The translations under genes and the position numbers were made by a program. A stretch of 44,057 nt of DNA from Promethearchaeota archaeon (lineage in GTDB: Archaea > Asgardarchaeota > Lokiarchaeia > Sigyniarchaeales > SOKP01): positions 81,441 through 125,497 of the forward strand of contig JAEOTA010000085.1 in assembly GCA_016840085.1 (NCBI GenBank), in the 5' to 3' direction. Below the pieces are notes generated by a model, which saw only the letters and a list, made by a program, of their open reading frames with translations, did no database searches and was not told where the DNA came from. How positions within the stretch are numbered: the first letter of the stretch is position 1; every line of letters starts with the position of its first letter. Of the stretch, positions 1 to 8,126 are shown piece by piece.

Positions 1-1648
1 GGATATTCACCATTTCAAACAAGTATTTATTTAATCCCGCTTCTTGACATGTCTCTTGGAATAGAGATTCGTGTGTTCTTGGCGTACAAGAAGCTACAAT
101 AAATCTATTTAAATTATATTCACCTATTACTTCTTTAATTCGTTCTTGAGAATCTGAACTACAAGAATATAAGTTATCTTCACAAAAAACTACATTAGGC
201 AACTTTTTTATGTGTTCTATAACTTGAGGAATATCAATATATTTTCCAATATTAATACCGCAATGACAGATAAGGACCCCAATTCTTGGTATATCCGTTT
301 CTTTAACTAATTTTTCTGGTATCTTAATAATTTTTTCTTTTGTTTCAGTAAATTTAAAGGAATTAAGTAAAGTTGCCACTTGTGAAGCTACCCCACTAGC
401 ATCAGCCACTGTTTCTGGTATATCCATTGGACCTTGACAAAAACCAGCTAAAAAAATACCTTCTTTAGAGGATAAAGATTTAGTAAAATATGATTTCTCT
501 TTAAAGAAATTATAATCATCCAATTCGATATCTAAAACTTTAGCTAATTCTTTAGTTCCAGCTGAAGGGACTAGAGGTGTAGCTAATACCACTAGATTTG
601 TGTTAAAGTCCTTAAATTCACCAGTTTTTAAATCTTCATAATGAATTACTAAATCATTCGTTTCTGGATCTTCTATTATTCTACTAATTTTAGTCTGGAA
701 ATATTTTACTCCATATTCTTCTTGAGCTCTTTGGGTAAACTCATAAAAATTTTTGCCATAAGCTCTAACATCATGCCTAAATACAAAACACTTTGAGTTT
801 TCAGAATGTTCTTTCGTAATGATGGCTTCTTTGGCAGTATACATGCAACACACACTAGAACAATAGGGAATTCCCTCGCGTAAATCCCTTGAGCCCGCAC
901 ATTGAATAAATGCAATTGTTTCCGGCTCATTCTCATCGCTAGGACGTAAAATATGTCCCCCAAAGGGACCAGAAGCCGATAACATTCGTTCATATTCTAA
1001 AGCACTTACCACATTTTTATAATTATAACCCCATCTTGAGGTTAACTCTTCTCCTAACACATCATATCCAGTTGCAACAACGATAGCACCAACGTTTAAT
1101 TTGATTTCTTGAGGTTTTTGTTCATAATCTATTGCTTCTGCCTTACATTCTTTCTCACAAACCCCACATACTCCTTTAGTGAGTTTTAAGCACAATTCAG
1201 GGTCAATTAAATATACAGGAGGAACTGCTTGAGGAAAAGGAATGTAAACAGACTTTCTTTTACCTAAATTCATATCAAAGATGTTAGGAGATTCAATCTT
1301 AGGACATATAACAGCACAGTCACCACATCCTTTACATTTAGTCTCATCAATATAACGAGGTTTCTTTAGGACTGAAACTACAAAATTTCCTGGCTTTCCT
1401 GAAACTTTTTGGACTTTATGATAAGTCATTAATTCAATATTAGGATTTCTAAATACTTCCACCATTTTAGGGGCAAGAATACATAAACTACAATCGTTTG
1501 TAGGAAAGGTTTTATCAAGTTGAGCCATTCTTCCTCCAATTGAAGGTGTTTTTTCTACTAAATAAACTTTAAAGCCTAATTCAGTTAAATCTAAAGAACT
1601 TTGTATCCCTGCTATTCCACCACCAATAACTAACACTGATCCCTCCAT
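1..1648 (-). CDS. hdrA: Heterodisulfide reductase subunit A, double-module form, C-terminal part outside the window
   Basis: The open frame starts at ATG 1648 and runs off the left edge with no stop (549 codons). It opens directly with the flavin-binding domain (VIGGGIAG at residues 7-14), without the usual HdrA N-terminal domain. The motif TFPTNDCSLC follows at 47-56, then an inserted ferredoxin with CxxCxxCxxxC at 105-115 and a second Cys-rich stretch near 165-185. A second HdrA begins near residue 455 with ICHCGINIG (CHCG at 461) and ASCTPRTHE. So this is an FAD module fused to a full HdrA, as in the paralog at 2675-5716. HdrA carries the bifurcating FAD and feeds electrons to HdrBC and ferredoxin in the cytoplasm. 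Both Cys of the TNDCxxC motif are Cys here, unlike the selenocysteine copy at 10213-12159. The ribosome-binding site is weak; a TATA-like element lies about 85 bases upstream. Confidence 0.85.
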   Translation of the reverse strand, partial: MEGSVLVIGGGIAGIQSSLDLTELGFKVYLVEKTPSIGGRMAQLDKTFPTNDCSLCILAPKMVEVFRNPNIELMTYHKVQKVSGKPGNFVVSVLKKPRYIDETKCKGCGDCAVICPKIESPNIFDMNLGKRKSVYIPFPQAVPPVYLIDPELCLKLTKGVCGVCEKECKAEAIDYEQKPQEIKLNVGAIVVATGYDVLGEELTSRWGYNYKNVVSALEYERMLSASGPFGGHILRPSDENEPETIAFIQCAGSRDLREGIPYCSSVCCMYTAKEAIITKEHSENSKCFVFRHDVRAYGKNFYEFTQRAQEEYGVKYFQTKISRIIEDPETNDLVIHYEDLKTGEFKDFNTNLVVLATPLVPSAGTKELAKVLDIELDDYNFFKEKSYFTKSLSSKEGIFLAGFCQGPMDIPETVADASGVASQVATLLNSFKFTETKEKIIKIPEKLVKETDIPRIGVLICHCGINIGKYIDIPQVIEHIKKLPNVVFCEDNLYSCSSDSQERIKEVIGEYNLNRFIVASCTPRTHESLFQETCQEAGLNKYLFEMVNI

Positions 1649-2214
1649 TATTTAACACTTCTTAATTTTTTTGATAAAAATTTGTATTCGCATCTTTTTT
1701 TCCGTTGAATAAATAATAAAGAAATGTAATTATATAAATATTTTTATGAGATATGATCGAGATCCAACATGTTTCACTTTGTGCATGATCAGTGCCAAAC
1801 ATCTATCACCTTTATTTTTTCCTAATCAGTCATAATTTCCATCTTTCCTTAGTCTTTCTGAATATTTTGTTCGTTTTTGTTAGAAGATTATGGAGATGAG
1901 ATCCAGATTGAAAACTTTTTCTGTAAGAATGATGGATTTGAGTAGAACTACTTTTATTAATTGTCCATTATCTACATTATGTTAATTGATGATAATAATA
2001 AATGGTATAATGATCCATTTCTAGCATATTTCTCGTTAGAATTAGCAAGATCGATCAAGAATCATTAATATAATGCAAAAAATGGAAAAAGTATTGATAT
2101 TTCAGAGGATAATTTGAATTTATAATTTTAATAAATCTTTAGAAAAATAATAAAAAGTGAATAAATTTTCTAATAAAATCTAAAGTTATTGTTTTATTCT
2201 ATAAAAAGCAGTTT
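1649..2214. other. 566-base gap between Hdr genes, with probable promoter for the leftmost hdrA
   Basis: This AT-rich stretch separates the cysteine mvhD gene from the leftmost hdrA; both are read leftward. On the minus strand a TATA-like element TATTTATATA lies at 1731-1740, a plausible promoter for hdrA with a leader of roughly 60 bases. I see no convincing coding frame, RNA gene or repeat in the rest. The gap suggests the leftmost hdrA is transcribed separately from the seven-gene cluster upstream. Confidence 0.4.
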
Positions 2215-2646
2215 TTAAATTGGTCTCAAGGGACCAAGTTCTTTAATTTGGTTTGTAAATTCTGTTATAACTTCAGCAAATCTCTTCCCTTCAGAGGCAC
2301 TTACCCATTCAAGTCTAAACCTTTTTTCAAGATTGAATATTCTTAGAATTTCTCGAAAATTTACAAATCTATCTCTTGCAAACTCATTTCCTTTCAAGTA
2401 ATGACAGTCACCAATATGACATCCAGTTACAATGACTCCATCAATGCCATCTTTAAATGCCTCTAAAATAAAAGCTGGGTCTACTCTACCAGAACACATT
2501 ACACGTACTATTCTAATAGTGGAGGGATATTGAAATCGTGAAACTCCAGCTAAATCTGCTCCGGCATAACTACACCAGTTACAACAGAAACACAAAATAT
2601 TTGGATGAAATTCCTTATTTTTTACTTTCTTTTCTTTACTTATCAA
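2215..2646 (-). CDS. mvhD: MvhD/HdrA-associated [2Fe-2S] electron-transfer protein (cysteine form)
   Basis: 143 residues; the only usable start is TTG at 2646, since an in-frame TGA lies just upstream. The family signature is complete: CFCCNWCSYAGADLAG near the N-terminus, then MCSGRVDP, then TGCHIGDCHY. These Cys hold the [2Fe-2S] cluster that passes electrons between a hydrogenase or dehydrogenase and HdrA. It follows the interrupted double hdrA by 28 bases and ends the cluster. No MvhA or MvhG hydrogenase gene is in view, so the partner here is probably HdrA plus an FrhB-type protein (inference). It is the cysteine paralog of the selenocysteine protein at 9729-10190 and serves as an internal control for the Cys positions replaced by TGA there. 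Confidence 0.88.
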   Translation of the reverse strand: MISKEKKVKNKEFHPNILCFCCNWCSYAGADLAGVSRFQYPSTIRIVRVMCSGRVDPAFILEAFKDGIDGVIVTGCHIGDCHYLKGNEFARDRFVNFREILRIFNLEKRFRLEWVSASEGKRFAEVITEFTNQIKELGPLRPI

Positions 2647-2674
2647 TGATAATCATTTTTTTTTTAATTATATT

Positions 2675-4399
2675 TTAACCTTGAATTAAAAGTGCAGAAA
2701 TCATAGCGTTGATTTGCTCAAAACCAAAATGCTTAATTAAAATTGTTGAATTAGGGCATTGTGCACTGCATGTGCCACAACCTTTACAAAGCGCAGGATT
2801 TACATGAGATTTTTTAATAGTAAATGTGATATCTTCAAACACTCGTTCTTCCTCTATTAATTCGATAGCATTAAATTGGCAGACTTCCATACAGCTTCCA
2901 CAGCCAATGCAATTTTCTTCTATTACAACAGCCACAAGCCCAGATGTTACAAGTTTTTCTGTGCTTAAAATTTTAACTGCTTGAGCAGCAGCTCCATTGG
3001 ATTGTGCAATTGATTCTCGAAGATCTTTTGGTGAATGTGCACACCCACATAAATATATACCATCTGTAGCAAAATCAATTGGTCTCAACTTAACATGAGC
3101 TTCCAAAAAGAATTTATCCTCATTAAGTGGAACTTTTAACATTTTTGCTAACTCTTCATTTTCTTTTATGGGTGCCACAAGCCCCGTACTTAGCACAAGT
3201 AAATCAGGATTTATTTCAAGGTCACCTAAATCTGGATTGTTTACTGTAATTGTTAACTTTTTATTTTTAATATTTAATTCTGGAGGCTTAGATTCATCGA
3301 ATCTAAGAAATATAACTTTATTATCTCGTGCTAAGTTATAGTATTTTTCTTTAAAACCATATGTTCGAATATCACGATATAAAATTACTATTTCTATATT
3401 AGGGTTGATTTCTTTTGCTTTTAACGCATTTTTAATAGCTTCTGAACAACAGATTCTGCTACAATAAGGGTGATCTTCATTTCTAGATCCAACGCATTGA
3501 ATCATTACTATTGAATTCAATCCCTTTATTTTATCCGTAGTAAAAAGATCTTTTTCAAATTCAGTTTGGGATATAATTCTTTGATCTTGCCCGAAATTAT
3601 ATTCTTTTGGTTGATATTCTTTTGCACCAGTGGCTACAATGATTATCCCATGTTCCAGATCAACACTTTTGCTATTATTTCCGTAACTTACATTTGTGGA
3701 AAAATTCCCTATATATCCTGATATTGTATTGATTTGAGCATTTTTAAATATGTGGATTAGTTGATTATCTTTAACTTTTTTAATTAAGTTTTCAATATAT
3801 TCCTGAATATCATCATTTTCGAGGGTTCGATAAATATTTTTAGCAAGCCCTCCTAGAGAACCTTCCTTTTCAATTAAGAAAACTTCATAACCTTGAGAAG
3901 CTAGATTTAATGCTGCTGACATTCCAGATACACCCCCACCTATAATTAGACCTTTATTTATTACGGTGATTTCTTGTTCTTGTAACGGGATTAATTGGCT
4001 AGCCTTCGCTACTGACATCCTCAATAAGTCTTTTGATTTTGCTGTTGCTTTTTCAGGTTCATGCATATGAACCCATGAACATTGATCGCGGATATTCACC
4101 ATTTCAAAAAGATATTTATTCAAACCGGCCTCTCTTATTGTCGCTTGAAATAAGGATTCATGGGTTCTTGGAGTACATGAGGCAACTATAACTCTATTAA
4201 GTTGGTTTTCTTCGATTTTTTCTTTAATATTAGTCTGAGTATCTGCTGAACAAGTATATAAATTATGCTCTGCATAGACTACATCAGGTAAAGTTTTAAC
4301 ATATTCAACTACATTAGGAACATCAACAACCCCACCAATATTTATCCCGCAATGACAAATAAATATTCCAATTCGCGGCGGTTGATCGCTTACATCCAA
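2675..4399 (-). CDS. hdrA: HdrA, second module of a double HdrA, separated from its first module by an in-frame TAA
   Basis: 574 codons from a TTG at 4399 to the stop at 2675. This is the downstream half of a 1014-codon frame starting at 5716; the frame is open between 4400 and 4636 and continues HdrA-like sequence (KDIPETVIEASAAAG), so the TTG is only the first start-like codon, not a convincing start. The half begins with the HdrA N-terminal domain (ICHCGINIGG, ASCTPRTHE, NIRDQCSW), then an FAD domain (LIIGGGVSG, CVGSRNEDHPYCSRICC) lacking the ferredoxin insert, then two C-terminal [4Fe-4S] motifs (CIGCGSCMEVC and CKGCGTCSAQC). Taken as one protein, it bifurcates or confurcates electrons among HdrBC, ferredoxin and F420 or MvhD partners. 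If the stop is real, this half lacks a good start and may not be made. Confidence 0.8.
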   Translation of the reverse strand: MDVSDQPPRIGIFICHCGINIGGVVDVPNVVEYVKTLPDVVYAEHNLYTCSADTQTNIKEKIEENQLNRVIVASCTPRTHESLFQATIREAGLNKYLFEMVNIRDQCSWVHMHEPEKATAKSKDLLRMSVAKASQLIPLQEQEITVINKGLIIGGGVSGMSAALNLASQGYEVFLIEKEGSLGGLAKNIYRTLENDDIQEYIENLIKKVKDNQLIHIFKNAQINTISGYIGNFSTNVSYGNNSKSVDLEHGIIIVATGAKEYQPKEYNFGQDQRIISQTEFEKDLFTTDKIKGLNSIVMIQCVGSRNEDHPYCSRICCSEAIKNALKAKEINPNIEIVILYRDIRTYGFKEKYYNLARDNKVIFLRFDESKPPELNIKNKKLTITVNNPDLGDLEINPDLLVLSTGLVAPIKENEELAKMLKVPLNEDKFFLEAHVKLRPIDFATDGIYLCGCAHSPKDLRESIAQSNGAAAQAVKILSTEKLVTSGLVAVVIEENCIGCGSCMEVCQFNAIELIEEERVFEDITFTIKKSHVNPALCKGCGTCSAQCPNSTILIKHFGFEQINAMISALLIQG

Positions 4400-4636
4400 T
4401 TCTTCGGGAAGTTCTTTCTTAGAGACTAATTTATTTCTTGCTTCTGATAGAAGAACATTTACATATCCAGCAGCAGCACTAGCTTCTATAACTGTTTCTG
4501 GAATATCTTTAGGTGTTGCGAAAGCCCCACAAACATAAATCCCAGGTCTTGAAGTTTCTACTGGGTTAAAAGTTCCAGTTTTACAAAACCCATATTCATT
4601 TAACTGGATATTTAATTTCTGTGCTAATTCTTTTGC

Positions 4637-5716
4637 TTATTGATTAGGTTGCATTCCTACATAAAGGACGACTAGATTAAAAATTTCTACAATAATTTTT
4701 CCATTTCCCGTTTCATAATAAACCTTTAAATCTTTAGAGTCCGGAATTTCTTTAATAGAAGATATTCTACGTCTGATATATCTTACTCCATACTCATCCT
4801 TCGCTCGTTCAATATATTTATCAAAATCTTTACCATATGCCCTGATATCCATTGTAAAAATAGTTGGTTCTATAATATTCATATGCTCTTTTGCTATTAC
4901 AGCTTCCTTTGTAGTATACATACAACACACAGAAGAGCAGTAATCAATTCTATGCTTTCTATCCCTTGAACCTATACAATGTAAAAAGGCTATTTTTTTA
5001 GGGATAATTCCATCAGAAGGGCGAATTATTAAACCTGAGTGTGGTCCACTAGCACTGAGTATACGTTCAAATTCAATACTAGTAATTACATTTAAATGCT
5101 TTCCGTAACCAAATTCCGTTAAAGGAGTAGGATCATATTCATCAAATCCAATTGCTAATACTACAGCTCCTACATCTAGACTAATTAATTTATCTTGAAG
5201 TTCATAATCGATAGCTTTTGCTTTACATATCCCTTTACAAATACCACAACCTATACATTTTTCTTTATTAATTGAGAACACTAATGGAACGGCCTGAGGA
5301 AATTTTACAGAAATTGCTGCATTGATAGAAAGTCTTTCATTAAAGAAATCTATAGCCTCTATAGGACATTGTTGAGCACATAAACCGCACCCTGTACATT
5401 TAATCTGATCCAAACGAAGTGTTCTTTGAGTTAAATCAACTTTAAAATTACCTGGAACACCTTCGATTTTTTCTATTGATGAATTAATTAAAATATCGAT
5501 ATTTTCATGTCGACCAGTTTGTACCAATTTCGGGGCAAGAATACATATTGCACAGTCATTAGTTGGAAATGTCTTATCTAATTGAGACATAACGCCTCCA
5601 ATACTGGTTGTAGATTCTGCAAGATATACTTTATAGCCTGAATCTGCTAAATCTATAGAAGTTTGAATACCTGCAATTCCGCCACCAATAACTAAGACAG
5701 CTCCGACTTTCTCCAT
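4637..5716 (-). CDS. hdrA: HdrA, first FAD module of a double HdrA, ended by an in-frame TAA
   Basis: 359 residues from ATG 5716, overlapping the stop of the preceding HdrC-HdrB gene in a TAATG junction, which implies translational coupling. It contains the FAD fold (VIGGGIAG at 9-16), TFPTNDCAIC (Cys 55 and 58), and an inserted double-cluster ferredoxin (CTGCGLCAQQC from 107, CIGCGICKGIC from 154). It breaks off at GMQPNQ, inside the nucleotide-binding domain; the next codon is TAA (4637-4639) and the same frame then continues with AKELAQKLNI, which is what HdrA should have there. The leftmost paralog is open at this point. This is therefore one gene with a nonsense codon or an assembly error; TAA cannot be explained by selenocysteine or pyrrolysine. 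Confidence 0.8.
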   Translation of the reverse strand: MEKVGAVLVIGGGIAGIQTSIDLADSGYKVYLAESTTSIGGVMSQLDKTFPTNDCAICILAPKLVQTGRHENIDILINSSIEKIEGVPGNFKVDLTQRTLRLDQIKCTGCGLCAQQCPIEAIDFFNERLSINAAISVKFPQAVPLVFSINKEKCIGCGICKGICKAKAIDYELQDKLISLDVGAVVLAIGFDEYDPTPLTEFGYGKHLNVITSIEFERILSASGPHSGLIIRPSDGIIPKKIAFLHCIGSRDRKHRIDYCSSVCCMYTTKEAVIAKEHMNIIEPTIFTMDIRAYGKDFDKYIERAKDEYGVRYIRRRISSIKEIPDSKDLKVYYETGNGKIIVEIFNLVVLYVGMQPNQ

Positions 5717-6993
5717 TACTTCTCCTCAACAGTTTGATTAGGTTCTATTATATTTATAAAATCCACTAAAAACTCTGAAAAATCTAAAATTTCAATAGAA
5801 GAAAAATCATCATAGTCTTTTTTTAGACAATTTAAATGCATTCGGCATTTTGGACATGATGTAATCATTTTTGTTCCAACAGCTTTAGCTTCTAAAAGAC
5901 GTTTATATCGCAAAGCTTTAGAACGTTCATTACAATTCATCCAAGAATTTACTCCACAACAATAAGAATTTTCTTTATTATGTTCCATTTCTTTAAAATT
6001 ATAACCAATAGTTTTCAAATGCTTGAAGATTTCTCGGACTTCCTCAATTATCTTATTATCCTTTGGTAAAAACCTACTCAACCTGCAAGGGTCATGGTAA
6101 GTAAAAGGAATAACCTCATTCGAATTGTTAGGATTTTTAAATTGAACTTTTCCCTGCTTCCATTTATCAAAAATATATTCAATTATATGTTTAACTTCAA
6201 ATTTTTTATTAAAATCTTCAAACAATTTTAGATAATCAATTTTAAAGGTTCTATAACACTCAGCACATGCAGTAACAATTGTTGTAGCTCCTGTTTCTTC
6301 AAACATTTTTACATTTTTTTTTGCTAATTCAATAAAGCTTTCGAATTTTGCTTGGCCCCAATATAAATCGTGTCCACAACATATCTCATTTTTTAGAACA
6401 ACTACCGGATCTTTTTCTAAGTGACAAATAATCTCAAGTGTGCTTTCTGCTATAGATAGTGAGTCTTCAAATTCATAATTAAAAAAAGGTAAACATCCCA
6501 CATAATATAAAATATTTCCCTTATCTGATGTTTTACAACCTTTTGGAATCCAATCTAAAGGTCTCTCAATTTCCATATTATCTTGACTCATCATTTCTGA
6601 CATCAAAGGATAAATACCTTTATGAGCAATAGAACGATCAGGATTTTGAATATCTTTCATACGCATTTTATATCTAGCAATTCTGACAATATCGGCAAAG
6701 TTAATATCTTTAGGGCAATGTTGTAGACAACTATTACACATTAAACAATCCCATAATACCTGGCTATTAATAATCTCATCTTCAAAGCCTTCTAATATCA
6801 TTTGAATAATTCTACTAGGCGTAAATTTTTGTACTTTACTGATTTGGCACACGCCTGAGCAACGGGCACATTGATAACATTTTTTTAATAAGTTAATTAA
6901 ATCTGGTTCATATATTTTTTCTATATATAAATTAGATTCATTCTTTTCTTGTTTTATCTTTTTAAGTTTTTCTGTCTCAGTTATAGGATTCAC
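5716..6993 (-). CDS. hdrD: HdrC-HdrB fusion (HdrD-like) heterodisulfide reductase catalytic subunit
   Basis: 425 residues, started by GTG at 6993 with AAGGAA just upstream and seven bases after the preceding stop. The N-terminal third is HdrC-like, with two [4Fe-4S] motifs (CYQCARCSGVC and CLMCNSCLQHC). The rest is HdrB-like with two CCG domains: the first uses EICCGHD and CAEC, the second HDPCR, YCCG and CPKC. CCG domains hold the noncubane clusters that reduce disulfides. HdrD of methanogens has this same fused order, but membrane-partner HdrE is absent and the gene sits with hdrA, so a soluble HdrABC-type complex is more likely (inference). The true substrate in this organism is unknown. 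Confidence 0.85.
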   Translation of the reverse strand: MNPITETEKLKKIKQEKNESNLYIEKIYEPDLINLLKKCYQCARCSGVCQISKVQKFTPSRIIQMILEGFEDEIINSQVLWDCLMCNSCLQHCPKDINFADIVRIARYKMRMKDIQNPDRSIAHKGIYPLMSEMMSQDNMEIERPLDWIPKGCKTSDKGNILYYVGCLPFFNYEFEDSLSIAESTLEIICHLEKDPVVVLKNEICCGHDLYWGQAKFESFIELAKKNVKMFEETGATTIVTACAECYRTFKIDYLKLFEDFNKKFEVKHIIEYIFDKWKQGKVQFKNPNNSNEVIPFTYHDPCRLSRFLPKDNKIIEEVREIFKHLKTIGYNFKEMEHNKENSYCCGVNSWMNCNERSKALRYKRLLEAKAVGTKMITSCPKCRMHLNCLKKDYDDFSSIEILDFSEFLVDFINIIEPNQTVEEK

Positions 6994-7000
6994 TTCCTTA

Positions 7001-8110
7001 TTACAAGTTTTTCATGAATTCATTTCTTCGCTCTATTTTAGCTTCAGAAAATTTGGCTATTAAGCTTTTCATCTCTTTTTTTGTATTTTCATCAAGTTCT
7101 AAACTTTTAATAATATTTTTGTCTAATGCCTTTTGGAGTAACTGCACACCTTTTTCAGTTCGGGGTAATACAGTAGTATATTTATCTCGGGATCCAAGCC
7201 CACCAAACGAAATATCTGAATATATATTGGTAAAATCTATACAAGAATGGCAAGCTGGGCGTATATAATTAACCAATTTAGTAAAAGGAATATGGATTAT
7301 CTTTTCTTTTGAGTCATTATCTTCTAGCTTTAGAATTAAATCCTCCTTAATGTTAATTTTTACTATATCTTCGAATTTTAACTTAAAATCCTTTTCAAAT
7401 TTCGCGATTTGAGATTTTTCAAATAGAAAATTGTGATAACAAAATAAGCCTAGAGTAATCTCAACATGTTCTGAAGGGGTAACACCTAAATCTTGCATAC
7501 ATTTAATCGTATAAATTTGACAGGGTGTTCCCACAATTGCTAACTTTTTGAATTTATAATGACTCAATTGAGGAATTGAGCGTGTGTAGGTGTTAAACTT
7601 TTGTATTTCATCTACTTGTGGAGATATATTCAAAATTGTACCAGATGCTTTGATTAGGTCGTCTTTAGTTTCTGCAAACATTGATTCTCTGGAAAATGGA
7701 CCTTCAACTTTAGAGACTATTGCCCCATCAATAACTTTAGTTTCTAATAAGAAGTTTAAAAGTGTATTTACCACACCTCCATCTGTCCCATGTTTTAGAA
7801 ATTCTTCGTCTGTAGTTTGACAAGAATAGATATCTTCAGCAAATCCATAAGGCATTGAAGTAAAATCAGTGAATTGGTAAGTCTTATTAAGGTCATCATC
7901 TAATACATGTGTTTGAGGACACAGGAAATAACATATACCGCACTCGAGGCATGCATCCTTATTTATATATTCAGGAGGGGAGTTAGGCTCTTTAAAGCCG
8001 ATTACATTCTCGAATGCTGCCGAACAGAAAGAAGTACATCCTCCACATTCTTGGCAGATCCCCTTTTCATGAACTTCCTTAATTAAATCTTGAAAGGTTT
8101 TTATACTCAT
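7001..8110 (-). CDS. FrhB-family F420/flavin iron-sulfur oxidoreductase
   Basis: 370 codons. I chose ATG 8110 (MSIKTFQDL) because the longer frame from 8179 would overlap the upstream gene. Two [4Fe-4S] motifs lie near the N-terminus (CQECGGCTSFC and CLECGICYFLC), followed by the FrhB core: GTDGGVVNTLL, VGTPCQIYTIK, PACHSCIDF and DISFGGLG. FrhB proteins bind FAD and exchange hydride with coenzyme F420. It lies 16 bases after another FrhB and 7 bases before the HdrC-HdrB fusion, so it probably links the F420 pool to the Hdr complex. Whether it oxidises F420H2 or reduces F420 cannot be told from sequence. Confidence 0.85.
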   Translation of the reverse strand: MSIKTFQDLIKEVHEKGICQECGGCTSFCSAAFENVIGFKEPNSPPEYINKDACLECGICYFLCPQTHVLDDDLNKTYQFTDFTSMPYGFAEDIYSCQTTDEEFLKHGTDGGVVNTLLNFLLETKVIDGAIVSKVEGPFSRESMFAETKDDLIKASGTILNISPQVDEIQKFNTYTRSIPQLSHYKFKKLAIVGTPCQIYTIKCMQDLGVTPSEHVEITLGLFCYHNFLFEKSQIAKFEKDFKLKFEDIVKINIKEDLILKLEDNDSKEKIIHIPFTKLVNYIRPACHSCIDFTNIYSDISFGGLGSRDKYTTVLPRTEKGVQLLQKALDKNIIKSLELDENTKKEMKSLIAKFSEAKIERRNEFMKNL

Positions 8111-8126
8111 AATAATACTTTTTACA

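Noticed and set aside
706..993. Minus-strand frame of 95 codons rich in Met and Leu
   Set aside because: It lies in another frame of the leftmost hdrA, whose own frame is open and carries all HdrA motifs here.
1649..2214. CRISPR array or RNA gene in the long Hdr gap
   Set aside because: I found no repeated units, no tRNA-like cloverleaf and no G/C-rich structured segment.
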